Below, piece after piece: positions 12,056-23,160 of a DNA stretch of 64,000 nt. Positions within the stretch are counted from its first letter, which is position 1; each line of letters starts with the position of its first letter. The DNA comes from Leclercia adecarboxylata (lineage in GTDB: Bacteria; Pseudomonadota; Gammaproteobacteria; Enterobacterales; Enterobacteriaceae): contig NZ_CP098325.1 of the NCBI RefSeq assembly GCF_023639785.1, positions 868,001-932,000 of the forward strand. Direction: 5' to 3'. The translations under genes and the position numbers were made by a program. Below the pieces are notes generated by a model. It worked only from the letters and a program-made list of their open reading frames with translations, made no database searches and was not told where the DNA came from.

Positions 12056-12455
12056 CGATCTCACCTTTTCGCTGACTCCTCAAGCGGCATCTTCCGCCTG
12101 CCTTATGCCGTTGAGCATGTAAAGATCCAGCCTCCGTTCCCCACAACAATTATTCATCCGCTATTACGCAGGACATGTCCGCAATAATAACTTTCCTGTG
12201 TCCTTATTCCTGCCTGCAAAAATAATGAAATCAATAACGAGCGAATCGCCTGGCCTATTAACCGGAAAAAAAGAAAGGTTAAAAATGGTCAGCATTTTTC
12301 TATTAAAGGGCAGGGAGATGGCCTATTTTTCAGGGCGGAATTTCATTATTAAACCCGGCGCGGGATGTTTGACATATTAAAGCGGGGTAGGACGAATGAT
12401 TTCTGGACCATGGCTTCACAGGGAACCATGTAATTACGTTTAGAGGACAAGGATT
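12056..12455. other. 400-bp region without a recognised gene
   Basis: This stretch lies between the tRNA-Asp terminator and the cytochrome b561 gene, where E. coli has yafT. It is AT-rich from about 12140. A possible 31-codon frame starts at an ATG at 12285 after GAAAGG, but it resembles nothing I know. A short inverted repeat CATGG/CCATG lies at about 12409-12430. Confidence 0.5.
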
Positions 12456-12983
12456 ATGCCAACTTCTTCCATTATTCCCACACGTTACGATCGCTTTTCA
12501 CGCCTTTTACACTGGGTGGTTGCCGTCGTCATTATCTACGCCATGTGCATGGGCTACATTCTCCACGCGCTGGAAGGGACCCGCTGGTTTACTTTCTTTT
12601 CTGTAGTGAATATGTCGCTTGGCACCATTGCAACGCCAATTATGCTGGTGCGTTTTGTCTGGCGCTTCTTTCGCCCATCTGTGCCTTATCCTGCAACGGT
12701 GGCAGGACGGAAAAAGCAGATGGTGGTTTTTATCCATGAACTGTTTTATCTGACCATTATGATGGTGCTGGCCAGCGGTTTTCTGATGCTGCACAAAGAT
12801 TACAATCTGTTTGGTCTTCTGCCGATTACCCACCCGATAAACACGACTGAAGTGAATGATTTTTTCTTTAAGGTGCATCGCGTCAGCTGCGTTTTACTGG
12901 GCCTCATTCTGCTTGGACATATCGCAGCGGTAATCAAATACACCTTCAAGGGGCAGCGTGAAATACTGAAACGGATGCTGTAA
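12456..12983 (+). CDS. Cytochrome b561 family protein
   Basis: A 175-residue inner-membrane dihaem b-type cytochrome of the CybB/YodB type, thought to move electrons between quinol and other carriers. Four membrane segments are visible (about 19-36, 47-68, 88-107, 141-163). Candidate haem-ligand histidines are in RLLHW, the FIHELFY stretch, KVHR and LGHIAAV. The start follows AGGACAAGG. It stands alone between the tRNA-Asp and yafV, where E. coli K-12 has an unrelated gene, so it is an accessory acquisition or a lineage-specific arrangement. The exact partner is unknown. Confidence 0.85.
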   Translation: MPTSSIIPTRYDRFSRLLHWVVAVVIIYAMCMGYILHALEGTRWFTFFSVVNMSLGTIATPIMLVRFVWRFFRPSVPYPATVAGRKKQMVVFIHELFYLTIMMVLASGFLMLHKDYNLFGLLPITHPINTTEVNDFFFKVHRVSCVLLGLILLGHIAAVIKYTFKGQREILKRML

Positions 12984-13060
12984 GCAACAAACAGCAAAGC
13001 CGCCCCGCTTCTTTCCCTTTGAACCGATGGGTGAGGGGCAGGGAGGGGCGGCTCTGCCCT

Positions 13061-13831
13061 TCAGTCAATGCTGAAAGGATCGGCATCCTGCCAGGCAGGA
13101 AACTTCTCCCGATACTCTCTCAGCGCGGTCAACGATAGTTCGGCATCAATACGGGTGGCATGATGCGGTTCTGCGGTGGCAATAATCTCGCCCTGCGGGC
13201 TAATGACCCGGCTGTCGCCGCGGTAGTGGTGGCCATTACCGTCGGTTCCAACCCGATTGCATCCGGCGACATAGGCCTGGTTCTCAATCGCACGTGCCGT
13301 CAGCAGCGCCTGCCAGTGGAGCGAGCGTGGGGCGGGCCAGTTAGCGACGTACAGCGCCAGATCGTAATCATTACGGTTACGCGACCACACCGGGAAGCGC
13401 AGGTCGTAACAGACTAACGGCAGAATGCGCCAGCCGCGCCACTCAAATACGGCGCGCTCGTTACCGGCGACATAGTGCTGGTGCTCGTCTGCCATGCGGA
13501 ACAGGTGGCGCTTGTCGTAGAAGTGCACCTTACCTTCAGGCTCAACCAGCAGAAAACGGTTAACCGGCCCGCGCTCGGTCTGTAGCGCAGCGCTACCGGC
13601 AATTAATGCCTGAGTTTGCTGCGCTCTGGCCTGCATCCAGGCGATCAGTTCGTCCTGCGGCAGGGACTGTTTGGCCGCCTCCATGGCAAACCCGGTGGTG
13701 AACATTTCCGGCAGGATAATGATGTCGCGTCCGGCAATACCTTCCAGTTGACGATCAAAATGGCGCAGGTTGGCCGGACCATCCATCCACACCAGCGGTT
13801 GTTGCAACAGCGTAATCTTCAAACCAGGCAC
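13061..13831 (-). CDS. yafV: Omega-amidase / nitrilase-family amidohydrolase YafV
   Basis: A 256-residue carbon-nitrogen hydrolase that in E. coli acts on 2-oxoglutaramate and 2-oxosuccinamate in metabolite repair. The catalytic triad is visible: E42 in ILPEMFTTG, K107 in FYDKRHLF and C142 in LVCYDLRFP. The GTG at 13831 is chosen because it gives the family N-terminus (PGLKITLLQQ) and sits 7 bases after GAGGAG; the frame runs further upstream without a ribosome site. The length equals E. coli YafV. It is transcribed in the same direction as fadE upstream, separated by a terminator. Confidence 0.92.
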   Translation of the reverse strand: MPGLKITLLQQPLVWMDGPANLRHFDRQLEGIAGRDIIILPEMFTTGFAMEAAKQSLPQDELIAWMQARAQQTQALIAGSAALQTERGPVNRFLLVEPEGKVHFYDKRHLFRMADEHQHYVAGNERAVFEWRGWRILPLVCYDLRFPVWSRNRNDYDLALYVANWPAPRSLHWQALLTARAIENQAYVAGCNRVGTDGNGHHYRGDSRVISPQGEIIATAEPHHATRIDAELSLTALREYREKFPAWQDADPFSID

Positions 13832-13897
13832 AGTAAGACTCCTCGAATAACCCCATTTTGACACTGTAGCACGACAATCACAGAAACGGGTGGCAAT

Positions 13898-13926
13898 AAA
13901 AAAACCCCGCACCAGGCGGGGTTTTG
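13898..13926 (-). terminator. Intrinsic terminator of fadE
   Basis: On the minus strand the hairpin ACCCCGC / GCGGGGT is followed by a run of seven Ts (the A-run at 13899-13905 on the plus strand), 15 bases after the fadE stop. Confidence 0.85.
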
Positions 13927-13940
13927 TCTGCGGAAACGGA

Positions 13941-16385
13941 TTATGCGGCTTCCGGTTTACGCACTATCTCTTTCAGCTTTACCGGCTGTGTCGCCAGCTC
14001 TTCAGCGTCAAAATCATCAACGTTAATACTGCGCAGACGGCTCTCTTCCGCTTTGATCAGCAGGTCTGCTTCATCTTTTGTGATGATGCCGCCCGCCAGA
14101 GCTTCTTTAGCCAGCTCGTTCAAACGAGTGAATGGCAGGTTTTTACCCAGCTGTTTGCAGATCTTCTGATGAATCGGGTCGGCAGCCATCACGTCCAGCA
14201 GCGCCTCTTCCAGCAGACCGACCGGGTTATGCTCGGTCGGGGTCAGATACTGACCGCGGCCGATACGTGAGCGGGTTGCGCTCGGAACCTGCAGGATCTT
14301 CGCGACTTTATGATCCAGCTTATCGGACGGTGCCAGATAGTGACGGCCGGTCGGGAAGATCACCACGCGCAGTGCGCCTGCCACAAAGCGGTTCGGGAAG
14401 TTCACCAGCAGATCGTCAATAGCCTGTTCCGCCTGATACAGCGCATCCTGTACGCCCCAGTGCACCAGCGGCAAATCCGCTTCATGACGGCCTTCATCGT
14501 CGTAGCGTTTCAGTACTGCCGAAGCGAGGAAGATCTGGCTCAGCACATCACCCAGACGGGCAGAAATACGCTCCCGACGCTTCAGGCTGCCGCCCAGTAC
14601 CGCCATTGACACGTCAGAGAGCAGCGCAAGGTTGGCACTCAGACGGTTCAGATGCTGGTAATAACGGCGGGTCGCATCGCCGGTTGGCGTGGCGCTGGTC
14701 AGGCCGCGGGTCAGGCCCAGCCAGAAGCTGCGCACCTTGTTGCTGCCGACGTGGCCGATATGTTTGAACAGCAGTTTATCGAACGCATTAACATCATTAT
14801 TCTGCGCGGCAGCCATCTCTTCCAGCACGTATGGATGGCAGCGGATTGCGCCCTGGCCGAAGATCATCATGCTGCGGGTCAGAATGTTTGCCCCTTCAAC
14901 GGTGATGGCAATAGGTGCGCCCTGATAACCACGCGCCAGGAAGTTGCCTTCACCCAGCATAATGCCTTTACCGCCAGCAATATCCATCGCATCGATGATG
15001 GACTGCTGGGCACGGTGAGTACAGTGGTACTTCACGATAGCTGACAGCACGGCCGGTTTTTCGCCCAGCATGATGCCGTAGGTAATTAAGGACGCAGCAG
15101 CATCCATTACGTAGGCGTTGCCTGCGATACGCGCCAGCGGCTCCTCGATCCCTTCCATCTTACCGATAGAGATTTTGAACTGACGGCGGATGTGAGCGTA
15201 AGCGCCAATGCCCATTGCCACCGATTTCAGACCGCCCGTAGAGTTAGACGGCAGGGTAATGCCGCGGCCAACGGACAGACATTCCACCAGCATGCGCCAG
15301 CCCTGACCGGCCATTTTCGGGCCACCGATGATGTAATCAATAGGTACAAAGATATCCTGACCGCGGGTTGGGCCGTTCTGGAATGGCACGTTCAACGGGA
15401 AGTGACGACGGCCAATCTCAACGCCAGGGGTGCTGGTTGGGATCAGCGCACAGGTGATACCCAGATCCTCTTCGCCACCTAACAGCTTGTCCGGGTCTGA
15501 GAGTTTAAATGCCAGGCCCAGCACGGTAGCGATTGGCGCCAGCGTAATGTAGCGCTTGTTCCAGGTCAGACGCATACCCAGAACCTGCTCACCCTGCCAC
15601 TCGCCCATGCAGACCACACCGGTATCCGGGATAGCGCCCGCATCGGAACCCGCTTCCGGGCTGGTAAGTGCAAAGCAAGGGATCTCCAGGCCACGGGCCA
15701 GACGCGGCAGGTAATGATTTTTTTGCTCTTCGGTACCGTAATGTTGCAGCAGTTCACCCGGGCCTAAGGAGTTAGGCACGCCAACGGTGATCGCCAGGAT
15801 CCCGGAGACGCCAGCCAGTTTTTGCAGCACGCGAGCCTGAGCGTAAGCAGAGAACTCCAGCCCGCCGTACTCTTTCTTGATGATCATCGCGAAGAAGCGA
15901 TGCTCTTTTAAAAATGCCCACAGTTCCGGCGGCAGATCGGCCATTTCATGGGTGATCTGGAAGTCGTTCGCCATGCGGCAGGCTTCTTCAACCGGACCGT
16001 CAATAAACGCCTGCTCTTCAGCAGTGAGGCGCGGCTGCGGGTAGTTATGCAGCTTTTTCCAGTCCGGGTTGCCCTGGAACAGTTCGCCTTCCCACCAGGT
16101 GGTGCCTGCGTCGATCGCCTCTTTTTCGGTGCGCGACATTGGCGGCATCACCTTGCGAAAGCCGCGGAATACCGGAGCAGAAATCATCGATTTACGCATG
16201 GAAGTGACGTTGAACGGCACCAGAATAATCGCCAGCGGAACCAGCACCCACGGGTTCCAGATGCCGATCACACCCAGCGCAGCGGTCCAGGCCAGTAAGA
16301 TAAGGCTGCTCAGAATTAAGCTGACCCGGTGATAGAACAGCACCCCGAGCAGAACAACGGTTAAGAGAATACTTAAAATCATCAT
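13941..16385 (-). CDS. fadE: Acyl-CoA dehydrogenase FadE
   Basis: An 814-residue FAD-dependent enzyme, equal in length to E. coli FadE, that catalyses the first step of fatty-acid beta-oxidation. Two N-terminal hydrophobic segments (about 3-24 and 26-58) anchor it to the inner membrane. The central acyl-CoA dehydrogenase domains (about 130-480) include [18 protein letters not shown], and a FadE-specific C-terminal domain follows. The start follows GGGAG; two adjacent in-frame ATGs (16385 and 16382) are possible. It is divergent from gmhA. A FadR-like operator lies just upstream. Confidence 0.96.
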   Translation of the reverse strand: MMILSILLTVVLLGVLFYHRVSLILSSLILLAWTAALGVIGIWNPWVLVPLAIILVPFNVTSMRKSMISAPVFRGFRKVMPPMSRTEKEAIDAGTTWWEGELFQGNPDWKKLHNYPQPRLTAEEQAFIDGPVEEACRMANDFQITHEMADLPPELWAFLKEHRFFAMIIKKEYGGLEFSAYAQARVLQKLAGVSGILAITVGVPNSLGPGELLQHYGTEEQKNHYLPRLARGLEIPCFALTSPEAGSDAGAIPDTGVVCMGEWQGEQVLGMRLTWNKRYITLAPIATVLGLAFKLSDPDKLLGGEEDLGITCALIPTSTPGVEIGRRHFPLNVPFQNGPTRGQDIFVPIDYIIGGPKMAGQGWRMLVECLSVGRGITLPSNSTGGLKSVAMGIGAYAHIRRQFKISIGKMEGIEEPLARIAGNAYVMDAAASLITYGIMLGEKPAVLSAIVKYHCTHRAQQSIIDAMDIAGGKGIMLGEGNFLARGYQGAPIAITVEGANILTRSMMIFGQGAIRCHPYVLEEMAAAQNNDVNAFDKLLFKHIGHVGSNKVRSFWLGLTRGLTSATPTGDATRRYYQHLNRLSANLALLSDVSMAVLGGSLKRRERISARLGDVLSQIFLASAVLKRYDDEGRHEADLPLVHWGVQDALYQAEQAIDDLLVNFPNRFVAGALRVVIFPTGRHYLAPSDKLDHKVAKILQVPSATRSRIGRGQYLTPTEHNPVGLLEEALLDVMAADPIHQKICKQLGKNLPFTRLNELAKEALAGGIITKDEADLLIKAEESRLRSINVDDFDAEELATQPVKLKEIVRKPEAA

Positions 16386-16407
16386 AAAGAATTGCTCCCT
16401 GTCTTGT

Positions 16408-16424
16408 AGGAGGTCTGACCACTT
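16408..16424. promoter_or_regulatory. Possible FadR operator upstream of fadE
   Basis: AGGAGGTCTGACCACTT contains AGGTCTGACCA, one mismatch from the FadR core TGGTCNGACCA. It ends 39 bases before the fadE start. FadR control of fad genes is established in E. coli; this site is an inference from the match. Confidence 0.5.
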
Positions 16425-16623
16425 GTGATGATATGGTTGTAGTGGATGTTATTTCTTTTAGCAATGCATTCACAAAATAATTACAACCTGGTTCACATTG
16501 TTCAGGTTTTACCCGGCACAAAAAAGCAAAACGCCCGACGATTCGCGTGGCTTTAGCTTCTCGCTTTTACCGCTATCCGGTAAACTTGCTCTGTTATTTC
16601 ATCAATACTGAAGGATTATCCTC

Positions 16624-17202
16624 ATGTACCAGGATCTTATTCGTAACGAACTGAACGAAGCGGCGGAAACGCTGGCCAACTTTCTGAAAGATGAAGCCAA
16701 TATCCACGCTATTCAGCGCGCGGCGGTCCTGCTGGCCGACAGCTTTAAAGCGGGCGGTAAAGTGCTCTCCTGCGGTAACGGTGGTTCACATTGTGATGCC
16801 ATGCACTTTGCCGAAGAGCTGACCGGTCGTTATCGTGAAAACCGTCCGGGCTACCCGGCGATTGCGATCTCTGACGTTAGCCACATCTCCTGCGTGAGCA
16901 ACGACTTTGGTTACGATTACGTCTTCTCTCGCTATGTCGAAGCGGTAGGACGTGAAGGGGATGTGCTGCTGGGGATCTCTACCTCCGGCAACTCCGGCAA
17001 CGTCATCAAAGCCATTGAAGCGGCACGTGAGAAGGGGATGAAAGTGATCACCCTGACCGGCAAAGATGGCGGCAAAATGGCGGGTACGGCGGATATCGAA
17101 ATTCGCGTGCCTCACTTCGGTTACGCGGACCGTATTCAGGAGATCCACATCAAAGTGATCCATATCCTGATTCAGTTAATCGAAAAAGAGATGGTTAAGT
17201 AA
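16624..17202 (+). CDS. gmhA: Sedoheptulose 7-phosphate isomerase
   Basis: A 192-residue cytosolic SIS-domain isomerase (also called LpcA), identical in length to the E. coli enzyme. It converts sedoheptulose 7-phosphate to D-glycero-D-manno-heptose 7-phosphate, the first step toward the LPS inner-core heptose. The motif [22 protein letters not shown] (given here as residues 54-75) and the phosphate-binding [11 protein letters not shown] are clear. The start follows AAGGA. It is 45 bases upstream of yafJ and co-oriented. Confidence 0.96.
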   Translation: MYQDLIRNELNEAAETLANFLKDEANIHAIQRAAVLLADSFKAGGKVLSCGNGGSHCDAMHFAEELTGRYRENRPGYPAIAISDVSHISCVSNDFGYDYVFSRYVEAVGREGDVLLGISTSGNSGNVIKAIEAAREKGMKVITLTGKDGGKMAGTADIEIRVPHFGYADRIQEIHIKVIHILIQLIEKEMVK

Positions 17203-17247
17203 GACTTCGCTGGGGGCAACAGGCCCCCGCTGTTGTGGAGGTGATCT

Positions 17248-18015
17248 ATGTGCGAACTGCTCGGGATGAGCGCCAATGTGCCAACCGATATCTGCTTTAG
17301 TTTCACCGGGCTGGTGCAGCGCGGTGGAGGAACCGGGCCGCATAAAGACGGCTGGGGTATCACCTTCTACGAAGGAAAAGGCTGTCGCACGTTCAAGGAT
17401 CCGCAACCCAGCTTCAATTCCCCCATAGCCAAACTGGTGCAGGACTATCCCATTAAATCCTGCTCGGTGGTGGCGCACATTCGCCAGGCCAATCGCGGTG
17501 AAGTGGCGCTGGAAAATACCCACCCGTTTACGCGTGAGCTGTGGGGACGTAACTGGACGTATGCCCATAACGGCCAGTTGAGCGGCTACAAGTCGCTGGA
17601 GACGGGCAACTTCCGTCCGGTGGGCGAAACTGACAGCGAAAAGGCCTTTTGCTGGCTGCTGCACAAGCTGACCGAACGCTATCCGCGCACGCCAGGCAAC
17701 ATGACTGCGGTCTTTAAATACATCGCCTCGCTGGCGACGGAGCTGCGGGAGAAAGGTGTCTTCAATATGCTGCTGTCGGACGGACGTTACGTGATGGCGT
17801 ACTGCTCGACGAACCTGTTCTGGATCACCCGGCGGGCGCCGTTCGGCGTGGCAAAGCTGCTGGATCAGGATGTGGAAATTGATTTTCAGACCGAGACCAC
17901 ACCTAACGATGTGGTCACGGTTATCGCCACTCAGCCGCTGACGGGCAATGAAGCCTGGCAAAAAATCATGCCAGGCGAGTGGATCTTATTTTGTCTCGGG
18001 GAGCCTGTAGTTTGA
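17248..18015 (+). CDS. yafJ: Class II glutamine amidotransferase-like protein YafJ
   Basis: A 255-residue protein with an N-terminal nucleophile glutamine amidotransferase fold. Cys2 immediately follows the initiator Met ([11 protein letters not shown]), and the substrate-binding elements HIRQANRG and [12 protein letters not shown] are present at about 74-100. The start follows GGAGG. The ammonia acceptor is unknown. It overlaps the 3' end of the opposing yafK gene by 30 bases. Confidence 0.92.
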   Translation: MCELLGMSANVPTDICFSFTGLVQRGGGTGPHKDGWGITFYEGKGCRTFKDPQPSFNSPIAKLVQDYPIKSCSVVAHIRQANRGEVALENTHPFTRELWGRNWTYAHNGQLSGYKSLETGNFRPVGETDSEKAFCWLLHKLTERYPRTPGNMTAVFKYIASLATELREKGVFNMLLSDGRYVMAYCSTNLFWITRRAPFGVAKLLDQDVEIDFQTETTPNDVVTVIATQPLTGNEAWQKIMPGEWILFCLGEPVV

Positions 18016-18726
18016 CGCCAGCTGTGGCTGGACGACTTCGTGGCTCAGCGGCTTGCTGACCACGTAACGTCCATCCACCACCGAAACGGTTGGTGGCTTA
18101 TGCGTCTGCTGGAAGTAGTCATAGCCCGGCTTCAGCTGTTTCCAGAAATCGGCATAGTATGAGCTCTTATGACGCTGCATGTTGGCATCGGTCATGCGGA
18201 ACGGATAGATGCTCACCTGCACGGCAGACTGACCAAACACCAACGCGCCGGTGACAAACTGGAAGATCTCATCAATACCGCTGTCCGTCATCGCGTAGCA
18301 ACCCACCGACACACAGGCGCCGTGAATCATCAGGTATTTCCCGTCATAGCCATGCGCGCGGTCATAGGCATTCGGGAAACCAATGTTGATGGCTTTATAG
18401 AAGCGGCTGTCAGGTTTTAGCTGGTTACGCTGAACGCTGTAGAACCCCTCCGGGCTTTTGAAATCGCCCTGACGCTGTTTCGGGCCGAGGCCACCTGAGT
18501 AGTTACAGATTTTATAGCTGTCGAGCAGCTGATACGTCTCACCCATCTTCACGAACAGGTCTAACGTGCGCTCTTCCTTATAGATCTGGATATAGACCGG
18601 AGAGCCCATCAACTGCTGTTTGTATTCTTTGCTAATCGGCGTCGTTGAACTGTTGCTGCTGAGCAGCCCGGCAAACGAAACGCACGGAATAAGAAGCATC
18701 GCAATGAACAATGCGATTTTACGCAT
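17986..18726 (-). CDS. yafK: L,D-transpeptidase-fold murein-Lpp amidase YafK (DpaA)
   Basis: A 246-residue exported protein of the YkuD (L,D-transpeptidase) fold. In E. coli it detaches Braun's lipoprotein from peptidoglycan. A signal peptide is at 1-19 (cleavage after SFA). The catalytic signature [12 protein letters not shown] lies near residues 134-145, with its His and the second Cys as nucleophile. The start at 18726 follows AAGGA and matches the E. coli length of 246; the frame extends 10 codons upstream. Its 3' end overlaps convergent yafJ. Confidence 0.93.
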   Translation of the reverse strand: MRKIALFIAMLLIPCVSFAGLLSSNSSTTPISKEYKQQLMGSPVYIQIYKEERTLDLFVKMGETYQLLDSYKICNYSGGLGPKQRQGDFKSPEGFYSVQRNQLKPDSRFYKAINIGFPNAYDRAHGYDGKYLMIHGACVSVGCYAMTDSGIDEIFQFVTGALVFGQSAVQVSIYPFRMTDANMQRHKSSYYADFWKQLKPGYDYFQQTHKPPTVSVVDGRYVVSKPLSHEVVQPQLASNYRLPETK

Positions 18727-18756
18727 ACTACATGTTCCTTGATAAAACCTAACCAA

Positions 18757-19052
18757 CTTGCCAGGACGGCAAAAGAGACCCGAACTCAGAATTATCTGTA
18801 TTAGGAGCGCTCACATTAGCACCACTGCATTTTTTCGCAAGCGTCGGCGCGTGGGTTTACAAAATAGTTTTCCCTTATAACCTGGATTGACTCCACTGGC
18901 ATTGAGAACTTTGCGTAATCGGTCGCATTTTAGCACCCGCCGCTGCGTTATCTCTGCCTCCTGATGGTGGAAAATGGTACACTGCGCCCGTCTTATGACC
19001 TAAGGTCAAGAAAGGGAGCTTTTTCAGGATCATCCGCGATCCTGCTGGTTAC
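18757..19052. other. Long divergent region between yafK and nqrA
   Basis: This holds the promoters for yafK and the nqr operon, but I could not assign a convincing -35/-10 pair. Near its end an inverted repeat CAGGATC / GATCCTG (19025-19044, 6-base loop) could form a hairpin in the nqr leader, just before a short reading frame at 19053. Confidence 0.5.
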
Positions 19053-19154
19053 ATGAACAAGTTCTGGCTGCCTTTCTTCTCCTGTGCAACGACTTTTGAC
19101 TTGCCCGGCCTTATGGCCGGAGCGGTTATTCACGGATATCAATTAACACTATGA
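19053..19154 (+). CDS. Short leader ORF (33 codons) overlapping the nqrA start
   Basis: The frame runs from the ATG at 19053 to the TGA at 19152-19154, encoding 33 residues beginning [11 protein letters not shown] and ending IHGYQLTL. Its stop overlaps the nqrA ATG as ATGA, the usual sign of translational coupling. nqrA itself has a poor ribosome site (GGAT 13 bases upstream), which would suit coupling. The short ORF also has only a weak Shine-Dalgarno. A 6-bp stem (CCGGCC / GGCCGG) lies inside it. I recognise no homologue; it may be a leader peptide or chance. Confidence 0.35.
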   Translation: MNKFWLPFFSCATTFDLPGLMAGAVIHGYQLTL

Positions 19155-20494
19155 TTAGAATCAGAAAAGGACTTGATTTGCCGATCTCCGGCATTCCAGA
19201 ACAGCAGGTTTCTCCCTGCGCGCCGCCTTGCCATGTTGCGATCCTGGGGGATGATTACGTGGGCATGCGTCCCACCATGCTGGTGCAGGAAGGCGACAGC
19301 GTCATCAAGGGGCAGGCGCTATTCGAGGATAAAAAAAATCCTGGGGTTATCTTTACCGCACCCGCCAGCGGGACGGTAGTGGCTATCAATCGTGGCGAGC
19401 GCCGGGTGCTGCAGTCGGTGGTGATCCGTATTGAAGGCGACGGTGAACGGGAGTTTACCCGTTACGAATCTTCAGAACTCTCCACGCTCACTCGCCAGGC
19501 GGTGCAGGCGCAACTGCTGGAGTCCGGTCTCTGGACGGCACTTCGCACTCGTCCTTTCAGCAAAACCCCGGTGCCTGACACCGTCCCGGCGGCGATTTTT
19601 GTTACCGCCATGGACACCAACCCGCTCAGCGCTGACCCGCAGCCCCTCATTCTGGCCCAGCGTCAGGAATTTGATGCCGGGCTGACCCTGCTTACGCGTC
19701 TGACCGAGGGCAAGGTGCACGTCTGCCAGGCGAGCGGCGGCAAACTGGGCGGCCATCCGCAGGGACAAGTGACCTTCAATACCTTTGCCGGGCCGCACCC
19801 GGCTGGGCTGCCAGGCACGCACATCCACTTCCTGGAGGCGGTTAGCCTGACCAAACAGGTGTGGCATCTGAATTACCAGGATGTTATCGCCATCGGCAAG
19901 CTGTTTATGACCGGCCGGCTTTGTACCGATCGGGTGATCGCGCTGGGCGGCCCGCAGATGCGCAATCCGCGTCTGGTGCGCACCTGTATGGGCGCCGACA
20001 TCAACGAGCTGCTGGTGGACGAAACGCTGGAAGGCGAAAACCGCCATATTTCAGGCTCCGTTCTGAGCGGCAGGCATGCGGTGGGCGTGCAGGCCTATCT
20101 TGGACGCTTTCATTTGCAGGTCAGCGTGGTGAAAGAGGGGCGCGAAAAGGAGCTCTTTGGTTGGGTAATGCCAGGCAAAGAGAAGTTCTCCGTTACCCGC
20201 ACAACGCTGGGTCACTTCCTGCGCAACAAGCTGTTTAACTTCTCCACGGATACCAACGGTGGCGAGCGGGCGATGGTGCCTATTGGCAACTACGAGCGGG
20301 TCATGCCCCTCGATATCCTGCCGACCATGCTGCTGCGCGATCTGCTGGCGGGCGATACCGACGGCGCGCAGTCTCTGGGCTGCCTGGAGCTGGATGAAGA
20401 AGATCTGGCGCTGTGCACCTACGTTTGCCCTGGTAAATACGAATACGGACCCGTATTGCGCGAGGTGTTAACCCGCATTGAGCAGGAAGGATAA
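19151..20494 (+). CDS. nqrA: Na+-translocating NADH:quinone reductase subunit A
   Basis: A 447-residue peripheral subunit of the Na+-NQR complex, which couples NADH oxidation by ubiquinone to sodium export across the inner membrane. It begins [14 protein letters not shown], typical of NqrA, followed by the RnfC-like barrel-sandwich domain with [11 protein letters not shown] near residues 74-84. The length is the usual 446-448. It is the first of seven same-strand genes with gaps of a few bases or overlaps, so one operon. NqrA takes part in quinone binding. Confidence 0.97.
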   Translation: MIRIRKGLDLPISGIPEQQVSPCAPPCHVAILGDDYVGMRPTMLVQEGDSVIKGQALFEDKKNPGVIFTAPASGTVVAINRGERRVLQSVVIRIEGDGEREFTRYESSELSTLTRQAVQAQLLESGLWTALRTRPFSKTPVPDTVPAAIFVTAMDTNPLSADPQPLILAQRQEFDAGLTLLTRLTEGKVHVCQASGGKLGGHPQGQVTFNTFAGPHPAGLPGTHIHFLEAVSLTKQVWHLNYQDVIAIGKLFMTGRLCTDRVIALGGPQMRNPRLVRTCMGADINELLVDETLEGENRHISGSVLSGRHAVGVQAYLGRFHLQVSVVKEGREKELFGWVMPGKEKFSVTRTTLGHFLRNKLFNFSTDTNGGERAMVPIGNYERVMPLDILPTMLLRDLLAGDTDGAQSLGCLELDEEDLALCTYVCPGKYEYGPVLREVLTRIEQEG

Positions 20495-20497
20495 CTG

Positions 20498-21736
20498 ATG
20501 GGCCTGAAACATCTCATTGAAAAACTAGAGCCGCATTTTACTCCCGGCGGCAAGCTGGAAAAGTACTACCCGCTGTTTGAAGCGACCACGACGGTCTTTT
20601 ATACACCAGGCCAGGTCACCAAAGGGGCCGCGCACGTACGCGACGCTATTGACCTCAAGCGCATGATGATCCTCGTCTGGTTTGCCGTGTTCCCGGCGAT
20701 GTTCTGGGGCATGTACAACGTCGGGCTGCAAACCATCCCGGCGCTGAACCATCTGTATGATGCCCAGCAGCTGCAGCAGATTATCGCGGGCGACTGGCAC
20801 TACCGGGTGGCGCAAATGCTGGGCGTCAGCTTTGCCGCGGATGCCGGTTGGGTCAGCATGATGACGCTGGGAGCGGTCTACTTCCTGCCCATTTACATGA
20901 CGGTATTTCTGGTCGGCGGCTTCTGGGAAGTGCTGTTCGCCATCGTGCGCAAGCACGAGATCAACGAAGGCTTCTTTGTTACCTCAATTCTGTTCGCCCT
21001 GATTGTGCCTCCGACGTTGCCTCTGTGGCAGGCGGCGATGGGGATCAGCTTCGGCGTGGTGATAGCGAAGGAGATCTTCGGCGGCACCGGACGTAATTTC
21101 CTTAACCCGGCCCTCGCCGGACGCGCGTTCCTGTTCTTTGCTTATCCGGCGCAAATTTCCGGCGATCTGGTCTGGACGGCCGCAGACGGTTTTTCCGGCG
21201 CGACGCCACTGTCCCAGTGGGCTGCTCGCGGCGGAGAAGCGCTGGTTAACAACGCCACCGGGCAGCCGGTCAGCTGGTTCGATGCCTTTATCGGCACCAT
21301 TCCGGGCTCGGTAGGTGAAGTCTCTACGCTGATGATCCTGATTGGCGGCGCCATCATTCTGTTTGGCCGTGTCGCCTCCTGGCGTATCGTGGCGGGCGTC
21401 ATGCTCGGCATGATCCTCACCGCAACGCTGTTTAATCTGATTGGCTCGGCGACGAATCCAATGTTTGCCATGCCGTGGTACTGGCATCTGGTGCTGGGCG
21501 GTTTCGCCTTCGGCATGATGTTTATGGCCACCGATCCGGTTTCAGCATCCTTTACCAACAGGGGCAAATGGTATTACGGGGCGCTTATCGGCGCGATGTG
21601 CGTGCTGATCCGTGTCGTTAACCCGGCCTATCCGGAAGGGATGATGCTGGCGATCCTGTTCGCCAACCTGTTTGCGCCGCTGTTCGATTACCTGGTGGTG
21701 CGTGCCAACATCAAGCGGAGGAAGGCGCGTGGCTGA
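20498..21736 (+). CDS. nqrB: Na+-translocating NADH:quinone reductase subunit B
   Basis: A 412-residue integral membrane subunit with about ten helices. It carries covalent FMN attached through a threonine ester in the SGAT motif, and here that residue is T236 ([10 protein letters not shown]), the same position as in Vibrio. It also binds riboflavin and forms part of the quinone site and sodium path. It starts 3 bases after the nqrA stop and overlaps nqrC by 8 bases. Confidence 0.97.
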   Translation: MGLKHLIEKLEPHFTPGGKLEKYYPLFEATTTVFYTPGQVTKGAAHVRDAIDLKRMMILVWFAVFPAMFWGMYNVGLQTIPALNHLYDAQQLQQIIAGDWHYRVAQMLGVSFAADAGWVSMMTLGAVYFLPIYMTVFLVGGFWEVLFAIVRKHEINEGFFVTSILFALIVPPTLPLWQAAMGISFGVVIAKEIFGGTGRNFLNPALAGRAFLFFAYPAQISGDLVWTAADGFSGATPLSQWAARGGEALVNNATGQPVSWFDAFIGTIPGSVGEVSTLMILIGGAIILFGRVASWRIVAGVMLGMILTATLFNLIGSATNPMFAMPWYWHLVLGGFAFGMMFMATDPVSASFTNRGKWYYGALIGAMCVLIRVVNPAYPEGMMLAILFANLFAPLFDYLVVRANIKRRKARG

Positions 21737-22523
21737 GATTAAAAATAATGACAGCATCGGCAAGACGCTGATGGTGGTGGTGGTGCTTTGCCTGGTCTGC
21801 TCCATTGTAGTGGCAGGGTCTGCGGTGGGACTTAAGTCCCGTCAGCAGGAGCAACGCGCCCTGGATAAACAACGTAACATTCTGTCCGTAGCCGGGCTGA
21901 TGAACGGTGAAATGAGCGCTGAAGATGTCGCCCAGACCTTTGCCTCACGCATCACGCCGCGTCTGGTGGATCTCAATACCGGCGAGCTGCTGGAGTCCGA
22001 TCCGTCTGGCTATAACCAGGCGCAGGCGCTGAAAGATCCGCAGCGCAGCACTGAACTGGATGCCAGCCAGGATCCGGCAGGCATTAAACGCCGCAGCAAT
22101 ACGGCAGAGATCTATCTGGTGCGCGATGAACAACAGCGCGTCCAGGAGATGGTCCTGCCGATCTATGGCAACGGCCTGTGGTCGATGATGTATGCCTTTG
22201 TGGCCCTTAATACCGATGGCCGCACCGTTAAGGGCATCACCTACTACGATCAGGGCGAAACCCCGGGTCTGGGTGGCGAAGTGGAAAACCCGGCCTGGCG
22301 GGCACAGTTTGTCGGCAAAAAAGTGCTGGATGATAACGGCCAGCCCGCGCTGAAAGTGGTGAAAGGCGGCGCACGTGCGGGGGATGACTACGCCGTCGAT
22401 GGCCTTTCCGGCGCTACGCTGACCTCAAACGGCGTGCAGCATAGCTTTGATTTCTGGATGGGTGAGATGGGTTTTGGTCCTTTTCTTAAGAAGGTACGTG
22501 AAGGAGAGCTGAACAATGGCTGA
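21729..22523 (+). CDS. nqrC: Na+-translocating NADH:quinone reductase subunit C
   Basis: A 264-residue subunit with one N-terminal membrane helix (about 12-33) and a periplasmic FMN-binding domain. The covalent FMN site is T230 in the SGAT motif ([13 protein letters not shown]). The GTG at 21729 is the likely start, since it yields the family N-terminus [12 protein letters not shown] and follows AGGA; the frame also runs back inside nqrB. Flavinylation requires ApbE, which is not encoded in this window. Confidence 0.95.
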   Translation: MAEIKNNDSIGKTLMVVVVLCLVCSIVVAGSAVGLKSRQQEQRALDKQRNILSVAGLMNGEMSAEDVAQTFASRITPRLVDLNTGELLESDPSGYNQAQALKDPQRSTELDASQDPAGIKRRSNTAEIYLVRDEQQRVQEMVLPIYGNGLWSMMYAFVALNTDGRTVKGITYYDQGETPGLGGEVENPAWRAQFVGKKVLDDNGQPALKVVKGGARAGDDYAVDGLSGATLTSNGVQHSFDFWMGEMGFGPFLKKVREGELNNG

Positions 22524-23154
22524 TGCGGGCGAACTGAAAGAAGTTAAACGGGTACTTATCGGACCGCTCATCGCTAATAACCCCATTACCCTACAGGTGC
22601 TGGGGGTCTGTTCGGCGCTGGCGGTCACGACAAAACTGGAAACCGCGGTGGTTATGACCCTGGCGGTGACGCTGGTGACGGCGTTTTCCAGCATGTTCAT
22701 CTCGATGATCCGCCATCACATCCCGAACAGCGTGCGCATTATCGTGCAGATGGCAATCATCGCTTCGCTGGTGATTGTCGTGGATCAACTGCTGCGGGCG
22801 TTTGCCTACGAAACCTCAAAGCAGCTGTCGGTCTTTGTGGGCCTGATCATCACCAACTGCATCGTGATGGGACGTGCAGAAGCCTATGCGATGAAAATGC
22901 CGCCGCTGGCCAGCTTTATGGATGGTATCGGCAACGGTCTTGGCTATGGCGTGATCCTGCTGACGGTCGGCTTCCTGCGCGAACTTATCGGCAGCGGCAA
23001 ACTGTTTGGCATCACCGTGCTGGACACCGTGCAAAACGGTGGCTGGTATCTGCCAAACGGCCTGTTCCTGCTGGCACCCAGCGCGTTCTTCATTATCGGT
23101 TTGCTGATCTGGGCGGTGAGAACCTGGCGCCCTGAACAGCAGGAAAAGGAGTAA
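22516..23154 (+). CDS. nqrD: Na+-translocating NADH:quinone reductase subunit D
   Basis: A 212-residue integral membrane subunit of the NqrDE/RnfAE family with six predicted helices. The internal family stretch [18 protein letters not shown], about residues 109-126, includes the conserved Cys (C115) that with NqrE binds the intramembrane [2Fe-2S] cluster. It overlaps nqrC by 8 bases and precedes nqrE by 6 bases. Confidence 0.96.
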   Translation: MADAGELKEVKRVLIGPLIANNPITLQVLGVCSALAVTTKLETAVVMTLAVTLVTAFSSMFISMIRHHIPNSVRIIVQMAIIASLVIVVDQLLRAFAYETSKQLSVFVGLIITNCIVMGRAEAYAMKMPPLASFMDGIGNGLGYGVILLTVGFLRELIGSGKLFGITVLDTVQNGGWYLPNGLFLLAPSAFFIIGLLIWAVRTWRPEQQEKE

Positions 23155-23160
23155 CCGACA

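Noticed and set aside
12198..12380. A 60-codon frame after tRNA-Asp
   Set aside because: It starts with GTG without a Shine-Dalgarno; only an inner ATG at 12285 has a weak one, and the 31-residue product resembles nothing.
12998..13053. Inverted repeat AGCCGCCCC / GGGGCGGCT between the cytochrome b561 gene and yafV
   Set aside because: The loop of 38 bases is long and no T-run follows, so it is not called as a terminator.
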